Notes: a model not told the origin generated them from the letters alone. DNA of 64,000 nucleotides from Loxodes magnus (GCA_946699065.1 CAMPDV010000310.1:293694-357693), one strand, 5' to 3'; positions 21,179-33,249 are shown, numbered from the stretch's first letter. Translations and numbers: made by a program.

Positions 21179-22458
21179 ATTGCTGGAGCTGAGTTTGATT
21201 CTCTGATTAATCAAACCTTCTAGTTTTATGGATAATGTTTAAATCTTATCCTTTGTTGAGAAAATCCCTGATTAGAATCAATCTCATTAAGTGAGCAAAA
21301 TCTTTCTGGGTTATCCACTCTTGCTAGCAGTTTGAAGCCTGTCGATTCATAGTTATGGAAAAATTTTATTTAATTATTTTCATTAAAAATCTTTATTTTA
21401 TGTTTTATTTTTTTATCATACTCTTACTCTTTATTTACGATTCTATTTTTTTCAACTTTAATTAATTCATAAATAAATAATTTTTTTACTATTATTTATA
21501 TAAATATTTATTGGTAAATTCTCTGAAAAAATATAAACTTATTATTTCAAATGAAATTATTAGATTTTGTATAGACAAATATATTATTAACTTTTTTGTA
21601 TTGAGTCTAAAACTTTGCATTTATTTTAATATCTTCATCCTTTTTTTAATTTCCCATCTAAAATTTTAAATTTTGCAATCTAAGTTTTAGTTTAAAATAG
21701 CTTTACTTGCACATCATAATTTTTTTATTTGAGAATTTGTTGAAAAAAATACCTTAATCAGAAAAAATGTTTCTTATTAAATTTTTTATTAAAGTATTAA
21801 ATTCTAAAGAAAACTCATTATAAGCTTCTGAATCTTATAATTATCTAAATTAAAATGAAAAAATCTTCTTATATTTACTTAATACTTAATACTTATAAAT
21901 ATTTTAATAGTAACTAAATTGAATATTTCATATTTTATAATTTAAAAGAAAAAGTTAGCAAAAACAGATTTGTATGTTAATATTTATTTCTTCTTGAATA
22001 TATTCTTTAAATTAATTCTTAGTGTTTCTCGTATTTTCTAGCATCATTCTTAAAACATTAGTTATAATTTATAAAAATTGATTAATAGTAACTATAAAAT
22101 AGAGTTTGTTTAACCTTTTATATGATAACTTAAAAATAATTATAAAATTTTATATTCATATTACTTTTATTTTCTAATTTAAATTTTTTTCTCTTCTAAA
22201 AAGGTTGACTTTAGTACTTGATAATATTTATTTTTTATTTTTTTGTAATTTACTTTCTATTTGAGCTATTAAGAAAATAATTTTAATCGTTAAATAAAAT
22301 TTTCATTAAAAACTTTCTATTTATCCATCAAATTAATTTTATTTTGAGCAAATATTTAATATTTTTCGCTATCATTAATTATTTTTCGCTATTTTATACT
22401 TATTTTCTTAAGTAAAGCATAGAATCTTTCCAAAATATTCTATATTTTTGACAATCAT
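21179..22458 (-). CDS. Long helical/coiled-coil protein
   Basis: One frame stays protein-like for about 425 codons without a frame change. From MIVKNIEYFGKILCFTQENK it runs through FLIAQIESKLQKNKK, MMLENTRNTKNQFKEYIQEE, ALYNEF-type helical blocks and VKKLFIYELIKVEKNRIVNK to NYESTGFKLLARVDNPERF, SLNEIDSNQGFSQQ and VWLIRESNSAPAI. The frame continues upstream of the ATG at 22458 to about 22545, so the true start may be further 5'. TGA codons are few. No family is recognised. Copy 2 loses two bases near the C-terminal end. Confidence 0.55.
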
Positions 22459-22679
22459 TTTACTTTAGGCTTTTCTATTATTCTTTTTTAGAATAAGAGG
22501 AACAAATTAATGTTTATCATTCTTAAAGATTCATAGTAAAGTTATAGCAATAATTTAATTTGATAATCTATTTTATTAATCATTTAAATAAATCTTTTAT
22601 CTAATTTATAGCTAAATTAATTTTCTTTTATAATATCACTTTTTTTAATTTTTTTACTATTTCATCGGCATATACTACA

Positions 22680-22708
22680 TTAAATTAAATTAAATTAAAT
22701 TAAATTAA
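22680..22708. repeat. (TTAAA)n microsatellite
   Basis: About five to six TTAAA units immediately 3' of the minus-strand gag-like gene; copy 2 has one more. A short tandem tail right after such a gene resembles the 3' ends of some non-LTR retrotransposons. Confidence 0.8.
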
Positions 22709-22711
22709 GTG

Positions 22712-23610
22712 TTAAAGAAGGATCGTCTACTTAAAAGCTTCCTACTTCCCTATCCAACCAATAGGAACTTGATCTCTAGGTGGTCTTCTCCTCCCTTCAC
22801 TGTCAAGTTTTCGGAATGATTGTCTCTTCATATAGCTTGCTTTCTTCTTATAAATTTCTCCATTCCTGGTTGGGTAAAATTAGGTTAGGTCATTCCATAT
22901 TTTCTATTAAATCTTCTTTCTCTTCCAGCATCGTCTCCATAGGTGGTCTGTTCTCCTGCAGATGTAACATTTTTTCCTAAAATATTTCTCTTTATGCTCA
23001 ATTGGCTTATTATTCTCTTATTCGATCTCCATTGGGATAGATTGCATAGCCTATTATTTTACACTTGTCTCTAATTTTTCCAATTTGATATGAATATTTT
23101 CATTCGATTCGTATAATTGTTCCAGCTGCCTATCGAATTCGTCAATTCTGATATTCATTACAGCCTGGTTTAAGTTTCTAGGAGCATGGGTTTCCTCATC
23201 TTCTAAATGCTCTTGCTGTTCTTAAGCTAGTTCTTCAATCTGTTTTTCCAGATCTTTATTTTTTCCTATTAATGCTAAGATAAGCTTAGTCATTTCCTCC
23301 TTCGTCATTCCTAAGATTTGTTCTTTATTGAGATCTCCGAGGTTCATGTTGGGGTTGAATATCCTAATCTAGGCCTGAAAGTTACTAATCTTTTGCTTCT
23401 TGGGAAGGTCCTCAGTCGATATTGTTGCATGTTAGTGTTTCTAGGGTTGTCTGGGGGTGTTGTTTAGAGTTGCTCCTATATGGTTTAAGAAGAAGGTTTA
23501 GTTTTGGAAGATGACGTGTGGTGTTTAGAAATTTAGGTTTCCTGCTTCCTCTCTTCCTTTTTAGCTTAGAAAGAGGTGGTATAGAAGCCCTTTTTGAAAT
23601 CTTCTACCAT
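22712..23610 (-). CDS. Gag-like coiled-coil protein with CCHC zinc knuckle
   Basis: ATG at 23610 gives MVEDFKKGFYTTSFQAKKEE and a Ser/Thr/Gln-rich stretch. A second block, in another frame, runs TEDLPKKQKISNFQAQIRIF, MNLGDLNKEQILGMTKEEMT, LEKQIEELAQEQQEHLEDEE and YESNENIHIKLEKLETSVK. It ends with CYICRRTDHLWRRC (C-x2-C-x4-H-x4-C, near 22950) and a basic tail (KKKASYMKRQSFRKL, DQVPIGWIGKQEAF). G+C is higher than in neighbours and the gene is followed by (TTAAA)n. This is consistent with ORF1/gag of a retroelement, or a domesticated copy; no reverse transcriptase is nearby. The frame change between the two blocks is unexplained. Confidence 0.7.
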
Positions 23611-23929
23611 ATTTTTTTTTAGCATATACTACATACTATTTATTTATCACATCGTTTATTTCAATCTCAAAAATTTTCAAAAAAGCACTTAATTAAAAAC
23701 TTTAACATTCTTTTGCTTAATTGAATTGCTTCTTTTATTATTAATTTTTTTTATTAGTAATATCTTATATTTGGCAACTTAAAATCAAATTCATTTTTTA
23801 TCTTATCCTTTTATAAATTTTATAGTTTTAAAAACTTTCTTTTTATTAGTATTATAAAATGAAAATTTAGGTATATTGTAATTTTCTAAAATCTTAGATT
23901 TTTTTAATAAAGCTAATTTCATAGAATGT

Positions 23930-24470
23930 AATCTGAGAACCAAAAAATACAGCTAAAAAATTAAATTTTTTGAAAGATTTTCAGATTTTAATAAAATTTT
24001 TATCCACTAACTAATATGGAAAAATCCAAAAGAAAGTTAATAATTTTTACCTTAAATTACCATTTGTACCTATAGATATTATTTTTATATTTCTAATTAC
24101 AGAAAAGGACAAAAATGCTTTAGAAAAACTGTTTTTGCAATAAAATTACTCATTTAGCAGTAATGCATATTTTCAAAAGAAAGTAAAGGTTAGAGAAATA
24201 AGTAGGTTAAGCTTCTATTTAAAATTAATTGTGTATACGATGGCGAATAAGAAGAAAGTAATTTTAAAACGTTGAATTTTTATAAATAGTTATAGATACA
24301 GAAGGAAAGCATAAAAATTAATATTTGGAGAATAATTTGCAGGAAAAAGGTAATTTAAGAAGATCAAGAAGAACAAGATACTTCTAAATACCTATTGAAA
24401 GAACATATAATTTCATGGGAAAAAAATTAATCATAAATTTTAAAATGGTTAATCTAATGAGGCGTATAAT
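23930..24470 (+). CDS. Unknown protein
   Basis: Two protein-like blocks: NNFYLKLPFVPIDIIFIFLI, TEKDKNALEKLFLQQ (24.03-24.15 kb), and YDGEQEESNFKTLNFYKQLQ, EDQEEQDTSKYLLKEHIISW (24.24-24.43 kb). The frame differs between them, so an intron or indel lies near 24.23 kb. Acidic C-terminus; no family recognised; start unresolved. Confidence 0.45.
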
Positions 24471-24920
24471 CCCTCTAATAATTTATTATTAACTTAAAAA
24501 TTTTTTTTTATTGGTTTACATTTTATAAACTAATAATTTCTTCTTTTCTTTATATCATGAAAATATTTGTTTTTACTTTTTACTTTAAAATTATTTCGCT
24601 TATTTATAAAACAAAAAACTCATTTGAGAATTAATTTTTTTAAATAAATTATAGTATTTTTGGATTTTCTAAATTAATAGTAAACTTTATCTCCTAATTA
24701 TTTTCATACATATAATTTTTATTTTATATTATGATATACTTTATAAATATTTAAAAATGTCTTTTTATTATTTAAAATATAAAATTAATTTTATGTTTCT
24801 TTCGTAATAAAGTTTACAAATTAATCTCTTAACTCATTCCTTACTTGAAATCAAGACTCTAAAGCTTTCACTTTTTGACATGCTAACAAACCTTATCTAA
24901 TTTTATTAATAATTTTATCT

Positions 24921-27062
24921 TACTTGCAACACATCCTACACATTTCACTTCCTTATTATGCCATCCTTCGCTTCTGATATTAATCATCTATTGTCACTAG
25001 TCAATGATACTCCACATACTTCTTTTGTATATCCTTCTATTGTTTATATACATTGTCCTGCTTAAAATCCCATAGTTTGATTATATTATCATAACTACCA
25101 CTTATTATATAGTTATCATCATTACTTATTTTGATATTTCATATGCATTTCATATGCCCTCCTAATGTCTATATATATTGTCTAGTTTGATTTTCCATCT
25201 TCGAATTTTATAATCACTTGATTAAGGTGAACCATAATATCCATTACTTGATATCAAACAACTGTTGTTCTTTGATATTGCAAAACTACCCACCAATTCT
25301 GTATGACCCTATAAAGAACACACACATAAACTAGTAGAAGCACTCCAAATCTTAATAGTCTTATCTGCTGATCCCAAAATTATAAACTTGTCATCGCTTA
25401 AAAATATAATCGAATACACTCATCTAAAATTTCAGAAAGAACCTTAAGACATCAGTCAGAAAGGAAGTTCAAAATTCGAAAAGTTGTATCTAAATTTCCT
25501 GAAATTATGACCTTGCCGTCACTTAATTACACTACAGAAGTAACAGAATTTGCGTGACCTCTCATCACACTCAAACATTTTCCCGTAATTCCGTCCCATC
25601 TCCTTATAAATGCAAGTCAGTTTCCGGAAACTATGATTTTACTGTCACTTGATATTGCTACAGCTTAAGCATCAGATGTGTGACAACTCAACACTCTAAA
25701 GCACTCCCCTATAATTCCGTCCCATCTCCACACAGTTTAATCTCCACTTCCGGAAACTATGACCTTACCGTTATTATCACTACAGCTCAGACATAATACG
25801 TGTGACCGGTAAGAATGTGAGGATATTCAGATGAGATTGAAGGTAGATTATCGTTGGATAAGTCGCAGTTGACGAATTTGGAATTTTGAAGATTCGATGA
25901 AGTTAGATTTGAGTTGGAGAAATTAAAGTTAGTGAATGTAGTGTACGAAAGGTACGATTTAGTTAAGTCGATGTTCTGGAAATTTTATCGGGTAAATACG
26001 TAATTCATGTAATTTAAAATAATTATGACTTTGGTAGCTGCTTATTAAATTTAAGGTTAATTCCTTTCTAGATTTAAAATTTATAGCATCCAATGTTGGT
26101 TCTATTCAGATTATAGTTAAACTAAATCAAAAGATTTTCCGTTCTTTGATTGATTTGAATTATATTTATGAGATTCTTAATTATTGAATCTAAATCTACT
26201 CAATTATTTTGAATTTCATTTAATATTTTCCATAAAAACTATATATTTATCTTCTTGCTCTATTATAAATATTAATTTAATTTTTAATAGCTAGTTCTTA
26301 CTCCATTTATATCTTGAGATTTACTTAATCTAACTAATCTCTCACCTGAATAAATTTTTATTAAGTGATCAATAACTAACTCTATATCTGCTAAACCTAA
26401 TTCACTAATTGCTTTATACAAACTTATTCTATTTGATTGCCTTTTTACTTTTTTAATTTTTAACTCTTAATTTGTTATTTTCCTAATTATATTTTCTTCT
26501 TAAAGTTCATTAGATTCCTTATTTCAATTTATGCTTTTTAAATTTAATTATACGTCTTTTCATTTAACTAATCCAATCTAAATTCTGAATGTAAACTTTA
26601 CCATCTCCTACTTTTATCTATTTTAAAATTTTAATAATTTAATATTTTCTTATTTATATGTAGTTACTAAATTTTTTAACTCTCTTTAGATATTTGAAAA
26701 GTTAGCGAAATACTAATTTTCTAAATCTTATATAAGCTTATTAACTAAATTAAGCTTTGCTCTTTTTAAGTTTTATAATCCTACATTTAACTCATTTTCC
26801 TGAATTTGCATAAATTCTAAATTATTTAAAGATAAATTTATTTAATGATATTTAATAACTTTTCTTCACTTCTAAGTTAGGCAGGATGTATTTTAGTATT
26901 TTTTTCACAATTTGTAATTGAACATTAGATTTACTTTTACTATTAAAATTATTTTTAAACACATTCGTAGCATAATTAGTGATTACAAGGAAGGATCATT
27001 GGAATCTTTACTTAAATATAAAATTCACTCTTACAATCTCAACATTAGCATTTTACTGACAT
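24921..27062 (-). CDS. RING-coiled coil-pentapeptide-WD40 protein (frame breaks)
   Basis: ATG at 27062 gives MSVKCQCWDCKSEFYIQ with a RING finger (PMILPCNHQLCYECVQ, CSITNCEKNTKIHP). A coiled coil follows (LNLVNKLIQDLENQYFANFS), then a helical region (KAISELGLADIELVIDHLIK). From 26008 come pentapeptide-type repeats (NFSNSNLTSSNLQNSKF, NCDLSNDNL) and at least six WD40 blades (VYSIIFLSDDKFIILGSADK, TIKIWSAS, DNYIISGSYDNIIKLWDF). Single-base frame changes occur near 25780, 25425 and 25090, identical in both tandem copies. RING plus WD40 recalls TRAF7-like E3 ligases, in which WD40 blades bind partners (family knowledge). Confidence 0.7.
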
Positions 27063-28449
27063 CTTAAACTTTTATGATTTACTTAAAAATATTTAAATTA
27101 ATATATTAGATTAAACCTTTAAACTTAGAAATTAATCTTTAAATTACCTAAACTGCATTAATAAAAAAATAGTTATAATATAAAAAATTAATATTAAATT
27201 TCACAATATTAATACTATATATTAAAAATAGACAAAAAGATAATAATTAAATTAAAAGAATTAAAGAAACATTTATCTTAAAAAAGAAAATATTTATTTA
27301 TCTGTTACTAAAAAGTGTAACTACAAAAAATAAAATAATAAAATAAATATTAATTAATTATATATAATAATAAAATCTAAGAATTATTATTTTAATACTA
27401 AAAAACTGAAATATATCATTATCTAATTTTAGAATTTGATGCATATAAAATAAACTAAACTAATTAGTTCAAATTACTAGACATTTATTTTGTTCAAATT
27501 ATAGAATTATTATTTACATTTCTACCTAGAAATTAAGAAAAAAATATTATAAGGAACCAAAAAATATTTTTATTGTAGAAAATATTTATATTCTTAAAGA
27601 TAATGATAAAGATACTAACAAAAATAACAAATAAGATAGATTTATGATAAGCAAAATAATAAATAAATAATATTAATTTCATATACACCATTATACAGAT
27701 AAAATAAGTATTATTTAAGTGAAATTTATATGAATATTACATTTTCACTAAAAAGAAAAAAATTAAAAAATAAATATAAAAGAACATGAATGAAGAAAAA
27801 ATCTTATAAAAAACAAGATTATTGTAGTATGAACAGATATTTAATTAAAGCAAATTATTTTAACAAAGATTGTAATCAAACTATTTAACCAAGAAAAAAA
27901 AAAATGATAAAAAGAATTAAAATTAATTTTTTTTATTCTTTAAAATCATATTATAAAATATTAATTAAAAAATTTGAAGCACTTGAAAAAAACTAATAAA
28001 TAGAAAAATAATAGTTTTTATAAAATTAACAATTTAAATAAAAATTTTATTAAAAATAATTATTTTTGCTAATTAATATAAAATTATAATAAATTTAAAA
28101 AAAAATTATGGAAATTTAAATAGTAAAAAATAAGTTGGGATTGTATAATCCTTATAAAAAATAAATACTTCTACACTTCTGATAATTCATTTTATTGTAC
28201 TTGTCATAAAAAATACTTAAAAACTCAAGAAAGCTTATTTTAATGTACTTAATATAATTAAATATTAAAACTCTCGCAATAACTTTTTTAATAGTGCTTA
28301 TCATAATTAATCACTTAAAAACTTGTGACAACTTATTTTATAATAAGTATCAAGAAAAAATAATTAAACACTCGTGTTGATTTTTTTTAAGTTTTATTAA
28401 TAAGAAAATACTTAAACTCTCGTTATATTTAATTTATATTGCATGAAAT
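27063..28449. other. A+T-rich spacer
   Basis: Mostly poly-A/T-rich sequence with many small indels against copy 2. Several ACTTAAAAACTC-like runs occur near 28160-28420 (aatactt...aaactc spaced about 60 bp), a weak tandem pattern. No gene is supported. Confidence 0.35.
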
Positions 28450-28511
28450 AATAAACAATAAATAAATTTGATTATAGTGTGCTTAGCACCTTCGTTGGTA
28501 GCCAGTTCTTT
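28450..28511 (-). repeat. Hairpin element, reverse orientation
   Basis: Reverse-strand copy: AAAGAACTGGCTACCAACGA, AGGTGCTAAGCACACTATAATC, TTTA tail. The outer stem is partly lost. It directly follows the 3' end of the Trp-rich gene and may supply its 3' untranslated region. Confidence 0.65.
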
Positions 28512-28515
28512 CATT

Positions 28516-28872
28516 ATTAATATTAAGAAAGTGTTCTCATACTTCTTGCTTTCATTCTAACCTTCCAATTAGTCACGTCAATTTCTCCAAATGGGGAATC
28601 TGCTTATTAAAGATTATTCTCAAATTTTGAACCAAATGTTCCACTCTTCTTGTATAAAATTCAAATAAGTACCAATAATTAAGTCATTAATAGACTCGTC
28701 AGTCAAACTTTCATACTACAAAGAGAACCCTTGGACAAGTTAGGCTTACCTTTTGCAAATTTGTCCACTCTTCCTCTTTGTGGCATCTAGTACGAAGTTA
28801 CTCGCAATTCAATATACACTGAACCAGATTATCTAATAGTTCTCCAAACCACAGCCTACATCTATTTTATTA
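28516..28872 (-). CDS. Trp-rich protein, one 34-nt intron
   Basis: Reads LWFGELLDNLVQCILNCEQL, RTRCHKEEEWTNLQK, then a 34-nt intron (28716-28749, GTAAGC...TTTGTAG) and, in frame, YESLTDESINDLIIGTYLNF, IQEEWNIWFKIWEQSLISRF, PIWRNW. A diverged paralogue at 33250-33610 keeps most residues of the second exon. At three positions TGG here is TGA there, supporting TGA as Trp. Start unresolved (an ATG lies out of frame at the 5' end); no family recognised. It diverges from the gene at 28915. Confidence 0.6.
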
Positions 28873-28914
28873 TATATAAAAAGATTAAATTTATACTTTA
28901 ATAATCAAAAGAAT

Positions 28915-29172
28915 GGTGTGAGCAAGATTTTGAATTGTTTGATTATATCTCTAATCTTAGAAAGTTTACTTGTTGGATAAAATTTCTTGAAGAAAGGGCA
29001 TCTGGAAGATTACATAGAGGCTTCAAGTATATAATTATGGAGTAAAAACTAATTTATCATGGTGTTCCATGTTTTCAGAAACCGATCAACAGAATAATCC
29101 TATTATGTTCGTAACGAGGCCATTCAGAGAATGAGCAAGACGAGTGCTTAGCTGTCCTCAAAACTTAAGGTT
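28915..29172 (+). CDS. Small protein, paralogue of the 20.4-kb gene
   Basis: Reads CEQDFELFDYISNLRKFTCW, IKFLEERASGRLHRGFKYII, MEQKLIYHGVPCFQKP, then ENEQDECLAVLKT. It matches the 20390-20641 product around the Trp-Ile-x-x-Leu-Glu and IIME motifs. The start is not fixed. It is divergent from the Trp-rich gene with only about 40 bp between them. Confidence 0.5.
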
Positions 29173-29430
29173 TATGATTATAATTTTTAAATTTAGACTT
29201 TTCTTGGTGGCGATATATAAATATTTCTGATTTAAGTAATAAATAAAGTTTGATTTTTGTGTATATTAATTAGATTAAAAATTCTTCTTATCTTAAACGA
29301 TCTTATCAAGCTGCAGTCCAAGAGTCAAAAAGGAAAACTTGAAATTAAAATATTTGGAATCAAATTAAAATTTTTAACAATAAAATCTCTTGATTGATTA
29401 ACTGTTTAGCATAACTTCAACAGAAAGTAA

Positions 29431-29873
29431 ATGAACACCTAAATTGTAATTAGAGATAATATGAACATTAAACCTAAAATAACAATTTGTAGTAATGAAT
29501 AAAAGAGACTTAAAAGATTCTTGTACACAAAAATGAAATATGATATTTAATAATAAACTGCAGATTTTTTAAGGTAGATAAAGATAATAAAAAACAAAGA
29601 AGATTAATCTAATAAACAAAACTTATTAAGAAAACTATAGTAAGCTTTTTACTGTTAAATATAGTTCCAGAATAGTAATAGAAACAAATTGAAAATAATT
29701 AAATTACATAATTAAAAGAATAACTAAGATGAGAAAGATAATAAACAAAATGGAGAAAAATTAAGAAGCTTTTTTTAAATACCTACGGCAAAGTATGTAA
29801 TCCCAAAAAAAGATAAAGATGAGAAAGAATTAAGGATTAAAGTGGCTGACTTACTAATAGGCTATACTTTTAT
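29431..29873 (+). CDS. Basic helical protein
   Basis: ATG at 29431 (in frame with a second ATG at 29461) gives MNTQIVIRDNMNIKPKITIC, EQKRLKRFLYTKMKYDI, a Lys/Gln/Asn-rich middle, and NGEKLRSFFQIPTAKYVIPK, KDEKELRIKVADLLIGYTF. One frame throughout, about 140 residues. No family is recognised; end uncertain. Confidence 0.5.
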
Positions 29874-30068
29874 AATTAATTTAATATTATTATTACTGAG
29901 TTTTAATTCTAACTATTAAATTATAGTTCTTTATATGCTTAGTATATTGATAAATAAGAGAATTTTTAAGCATTAACTGATGTTAAGTGCTAAAATAAAA
30001 GTAGCAAGTTTAAGAGTTTAAGATATTATTTAAAATCTAATTTTTAATTAATAAAAATAATAGTTAAA
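29874..30068. promoter_or_regulatory. A+T-rich leader of the RING-WD40 gene
   Basis: 195 bp of A+T-rich sequence between two plus-strand genes; the only place for the RING-WD40 promoter unless the two are co-transcribed. No specific motif recognised. Confidence 0.25.
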
Positions 30069-32887
30069 ATGTTCGTAAACATCAAATGTAAAGCTTGTAA
30101 CGGAGATTTTGATGACTAGGTGAAGGTTCCTATGATACTTGAATGTAGTTCATAAAATGTATTAAGAGTGTATTCATAACTAGTTCTTAAGGTCTAAATA
30201 AATCTAATGTTTGGATATTAACTGCAAAATTCATACTAAATCTCACCTACTTAATTATAAAGTGATAAACTATTAATAGACACTATCAAGCAAAGCTTTA
30301 AATAATCAAATATAGTATAGTTAAAATCATTAGAGAATAGAGTAAGTTAAGAGTTATAGAAGATAAAAAAGATAAAGCTGGCTATAGTAAATAAACTTCT
30401 AGAGGACCTCGAAAATTATTTATTTACAGATAGTTCTAAAATATATGAAGAACTATAAGTCACTAAGTAACAACAAAGAAGGAGATAAATAAATTACAGG
30501 AGTTATAAAGCTAATTGAAATGGAATAAACGACATGTTGCTTCAAATTTAGAATATTCCTAAATAATTTAAGAAGTTTAAAGTGCAATATTAAAAGCTTA
30601 GCAGGCCTATATTGTTTTAATTAACCACGACTAAAATTATTTTTAATTAAGCAATAACTTTAAATGTAAGATATAAGATTACCGTAGACAGATAGAATAA
30701 CATAAAGAGATTATTAAACATTAAACGAATTAGATAAAACTATTATCAAGCTAGTTAATGAAATTTTAAAATATATCAATCTAAGAAAGAGACTAATTAA
30801 AGTAGATGTACCAAGAATTCTATAAAGAATATTTATAAAAACCAGAAGTAACTTTAATATAAATTTCAGAGGTAATGGATAAAATCTTAAGAATCATAAA
30901 TTTAATGTACTTATTTTAAAATATTTATATAGAAACAAAACAGTAAATAATTAATAGAAAGCTATTAATTAATTTAATTAATTTTAAGATTAAGGTATCT
31001 TTTTATACACAGATCAAATAAGGTAGGGACATACAAAAAATATATTATCTGTAACTATATCTAGAGACAAAAATGAATTGTTTCTGTAAGCGATTATAAT
31101 AAGATAAAAATATGGGACTTTAATAGTGACTAATTAAAGAGTACTTTGAAGGGACATTCAGGTTCTGTTTTAACTGCATCTATATCGAGTGACAGCAACT
31201 ATATAATATCTGGAAGAGATTACAATACTATAAAGATATGTGATTTAGTGTCCGGTTAGTTAAAGAGTACTTTATTTGGACATAATAGTTCTGTTTACTT
31301 AGTAGTTCTAACAAATGACCAGAAGTGAATAGTTTCTTGTATTTATGATAATACGATAAAAATTTGGAATTTCAAAACTAATTAATTAAAAGTTCCTTGT
31401 AGGGACATACGAGTAAAGTTTTATCTATAGCAATTTCAAGTGAAAACAACTATATTGTATCTGGAAGTATAGATAATACAATAAAGATATGAAATTTACA
31501 AGCTAACTAGTTAAAGAGTACTTTGAAGGGACATAAATAATCTGTAAATTATGTAGTAATATCAAGTGACCAGAGAAGAATCGTTTCTGGAAGTTCTGAT
31601 AAGATGATTAAGATATGGAATTTTAAGACTGGATAGTGTATAAGAACAATAACAGGAAATTAAGGTTGAATAGAAGTACTTACATTGACAAGCGACAATA
31701 GTTTTATAATATCAGGAAATGGAGATAAAACAATAAAGATATGGGAATTCTAAACAGGAGAATGTGTATGTACTTTAACGGGGCATACAGCTGAAGTAAG
31801 GACTGTGGTACTTAGTAGTGATGACTAGTGAATAACATCAGGTAGTTTGGATAAAAATGTGAGGAAGTGAAATATGTAGAGAAAGTATGTAAATAGCATA
31901 TTGAACAAGTAAGTAAAGGTAAAATATTTTAGTTCAGATTTAAAAGAGAATATCTAGGGAAGGGAGAAAAATTTAGAAGGAGAGTAGATGAGAAAAAAAT
32001 AGAACTTTAAGAAGAAAAATGATAAATTTAAAAAATTTAAATAAATAAAGGATATATATGCAAAGCTATTTAATTATAAAAAGAGGATATATGAAACCAA
32101 TGAAAGAATAATTAAGTTTCTAACTATAAAAATTAAAAAAAAAGTAATTAATTTAATAATTTAAATTTATAAATTTGATAAATATAAAAATGAGAATCAA
32201 AAAAACTTTATATACTTAATGGAAAGGAAGAATACATCTTAAAAAGAGAAAATTATCAAATATTTTTTAATGGAGAGTTGAAATTATAAAAAGAGAGTAG
32301 TAAAGCATTATTAAAAGTGCATAATTTGATTTATAAAAATTAGGAGTTTTATTTAAAATCTAAATATGGAAAATAATTTTAGAATTATTTATTACTTAAA
32401 AATTATATAAAGAGCATTAGCTAGAATTAAAAAAGAAAGGTTATTAAATAATTAAAATATATTAAAATTGTTGTAATTAAATTTGAATTAAACTGCTAAA
32501 AACGAGTAAATAAATAAGGAGGAAATCTTGAGCTAATTTTTTAGAAGATATTATATAAAGAAAACGTTTAAGTAAATAAAAAGATTTAAGAAAAAATATT
32601 TACTGGTATACAAAAGTGAAAGTTAATAAAAATAAATTAAGAAATTTATGTTTAAAAAGTAAAGGAACAGTAATTTGTTAATTTCTACTTTCTTAATAAA
32701 AAATTATTTTTTCGATAAAATTAAAAAAATCAAAAGATAAAATATAAAAATAGTTAAAATATATGTAAAATAATTTAAAGCAATGTATTAACTCACTGAA
32801 TTTAGAGATGTTTATAAAATTAATTACTTTTTATTAAGTTTCATTGAACCTCGAAAGAAATTAAATAATTAAAAGTCTATTAAAAGT
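30069..32887 (+). CDS. RING-coiled coil-WD40 protein (TRAF-like), with frame breaks
   Basis: ATG at 30069 gives MFVNIKCKACNGDFDDQ and a RING finger (PMILEC, HKMYQECIHNQ, KIHTK). Next are a coiled coil (KLAIVNKLLEDLENYLFTDS) and seven WD40 blades from about 31030 (GHSGSVLTASISSDSNYIIS, DNTIKIWNFKT, GHTAEVRTVVLSSDDQ). TGA stands at the blade Trp in several places. A helical tail follows (RALARIKKERLLNNQN, KDKIQKQLKYMQNNLKQ) to about 32887. Single-base breaks: an extra T near 30152 inside the RING, and a missing base near 31074 and near 31390, both in short homopolymers. Decay, sequence error or frameshifting cannot be separated here. The architecture resembles TRAF7-type E3 ligases. Confidence 0.7.
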
Positions 32888-33180
32888 CTAACCATAATAA
32901 TAAAATTATGAAGTAATTTACATAAATTAAAAATAGAATCAGACTAAAACAAATAAGTTTGTAATGAGTTATTCAATAATAAAGATAAAAATAGTAACAA
33001 AATAATATATAGTTAGTGAAGTATATTCATGTATAAGTCTTTTATTTTATGAATTTTAAAAATTTCCTTTTTTATTAATTAACTATTAATTTGAAACACG
33101 CAAAACTTAGTTATTATTTTTTTTGTTATACATATAGTTATAGAAATTTATTAGGCTGTTCTTTAATTATAAAATTTTGA
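32888..33180. other. A+T-rich intergenic region
   Basis: About 290 bp of A+T-rich sequence between the RING-WD40 gene and a reverse hairpin element. I see no gene or motif. Confidence 0.4.
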
Positions 33181-33244
33181 TAAATAAATAAATAAATAAA
33201 AATGATTATAGAGCGCGTAGCACCTCATTGGCGCGCAGCTCTTT
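33181..33244 (-). repeat. Hairpin element with (TTTA)n tail, reverse
   Basis: Reverse copy with the strongest stem in the window: AAAGAGCTGCGCGCCAATGA, GGTGCTACGCGCTCTATAATC, then a long TTTA tail. It lies at the 3' end of the decayed Trp-rich gene, the same arrangement as at 28450. Confidence 0.7.
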
Positions 33245-33249
33245 CAATA

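Noticed and set aside
21179..21360. tRNA gene
   Set aside because: GAGTTTGATTCTC looks like a T-arm, but the invariant C of the loop is T and no acceptor, D-arm or anticodon stem fits; it reads better as the end of a minus-strand protein.
22780..22980. Plus-strand frame starting MVFSSLHCQVFGM
   Set aside because: Antisense to the zinc-knuckle end of the gag-like gene. Same for 58544-58744.
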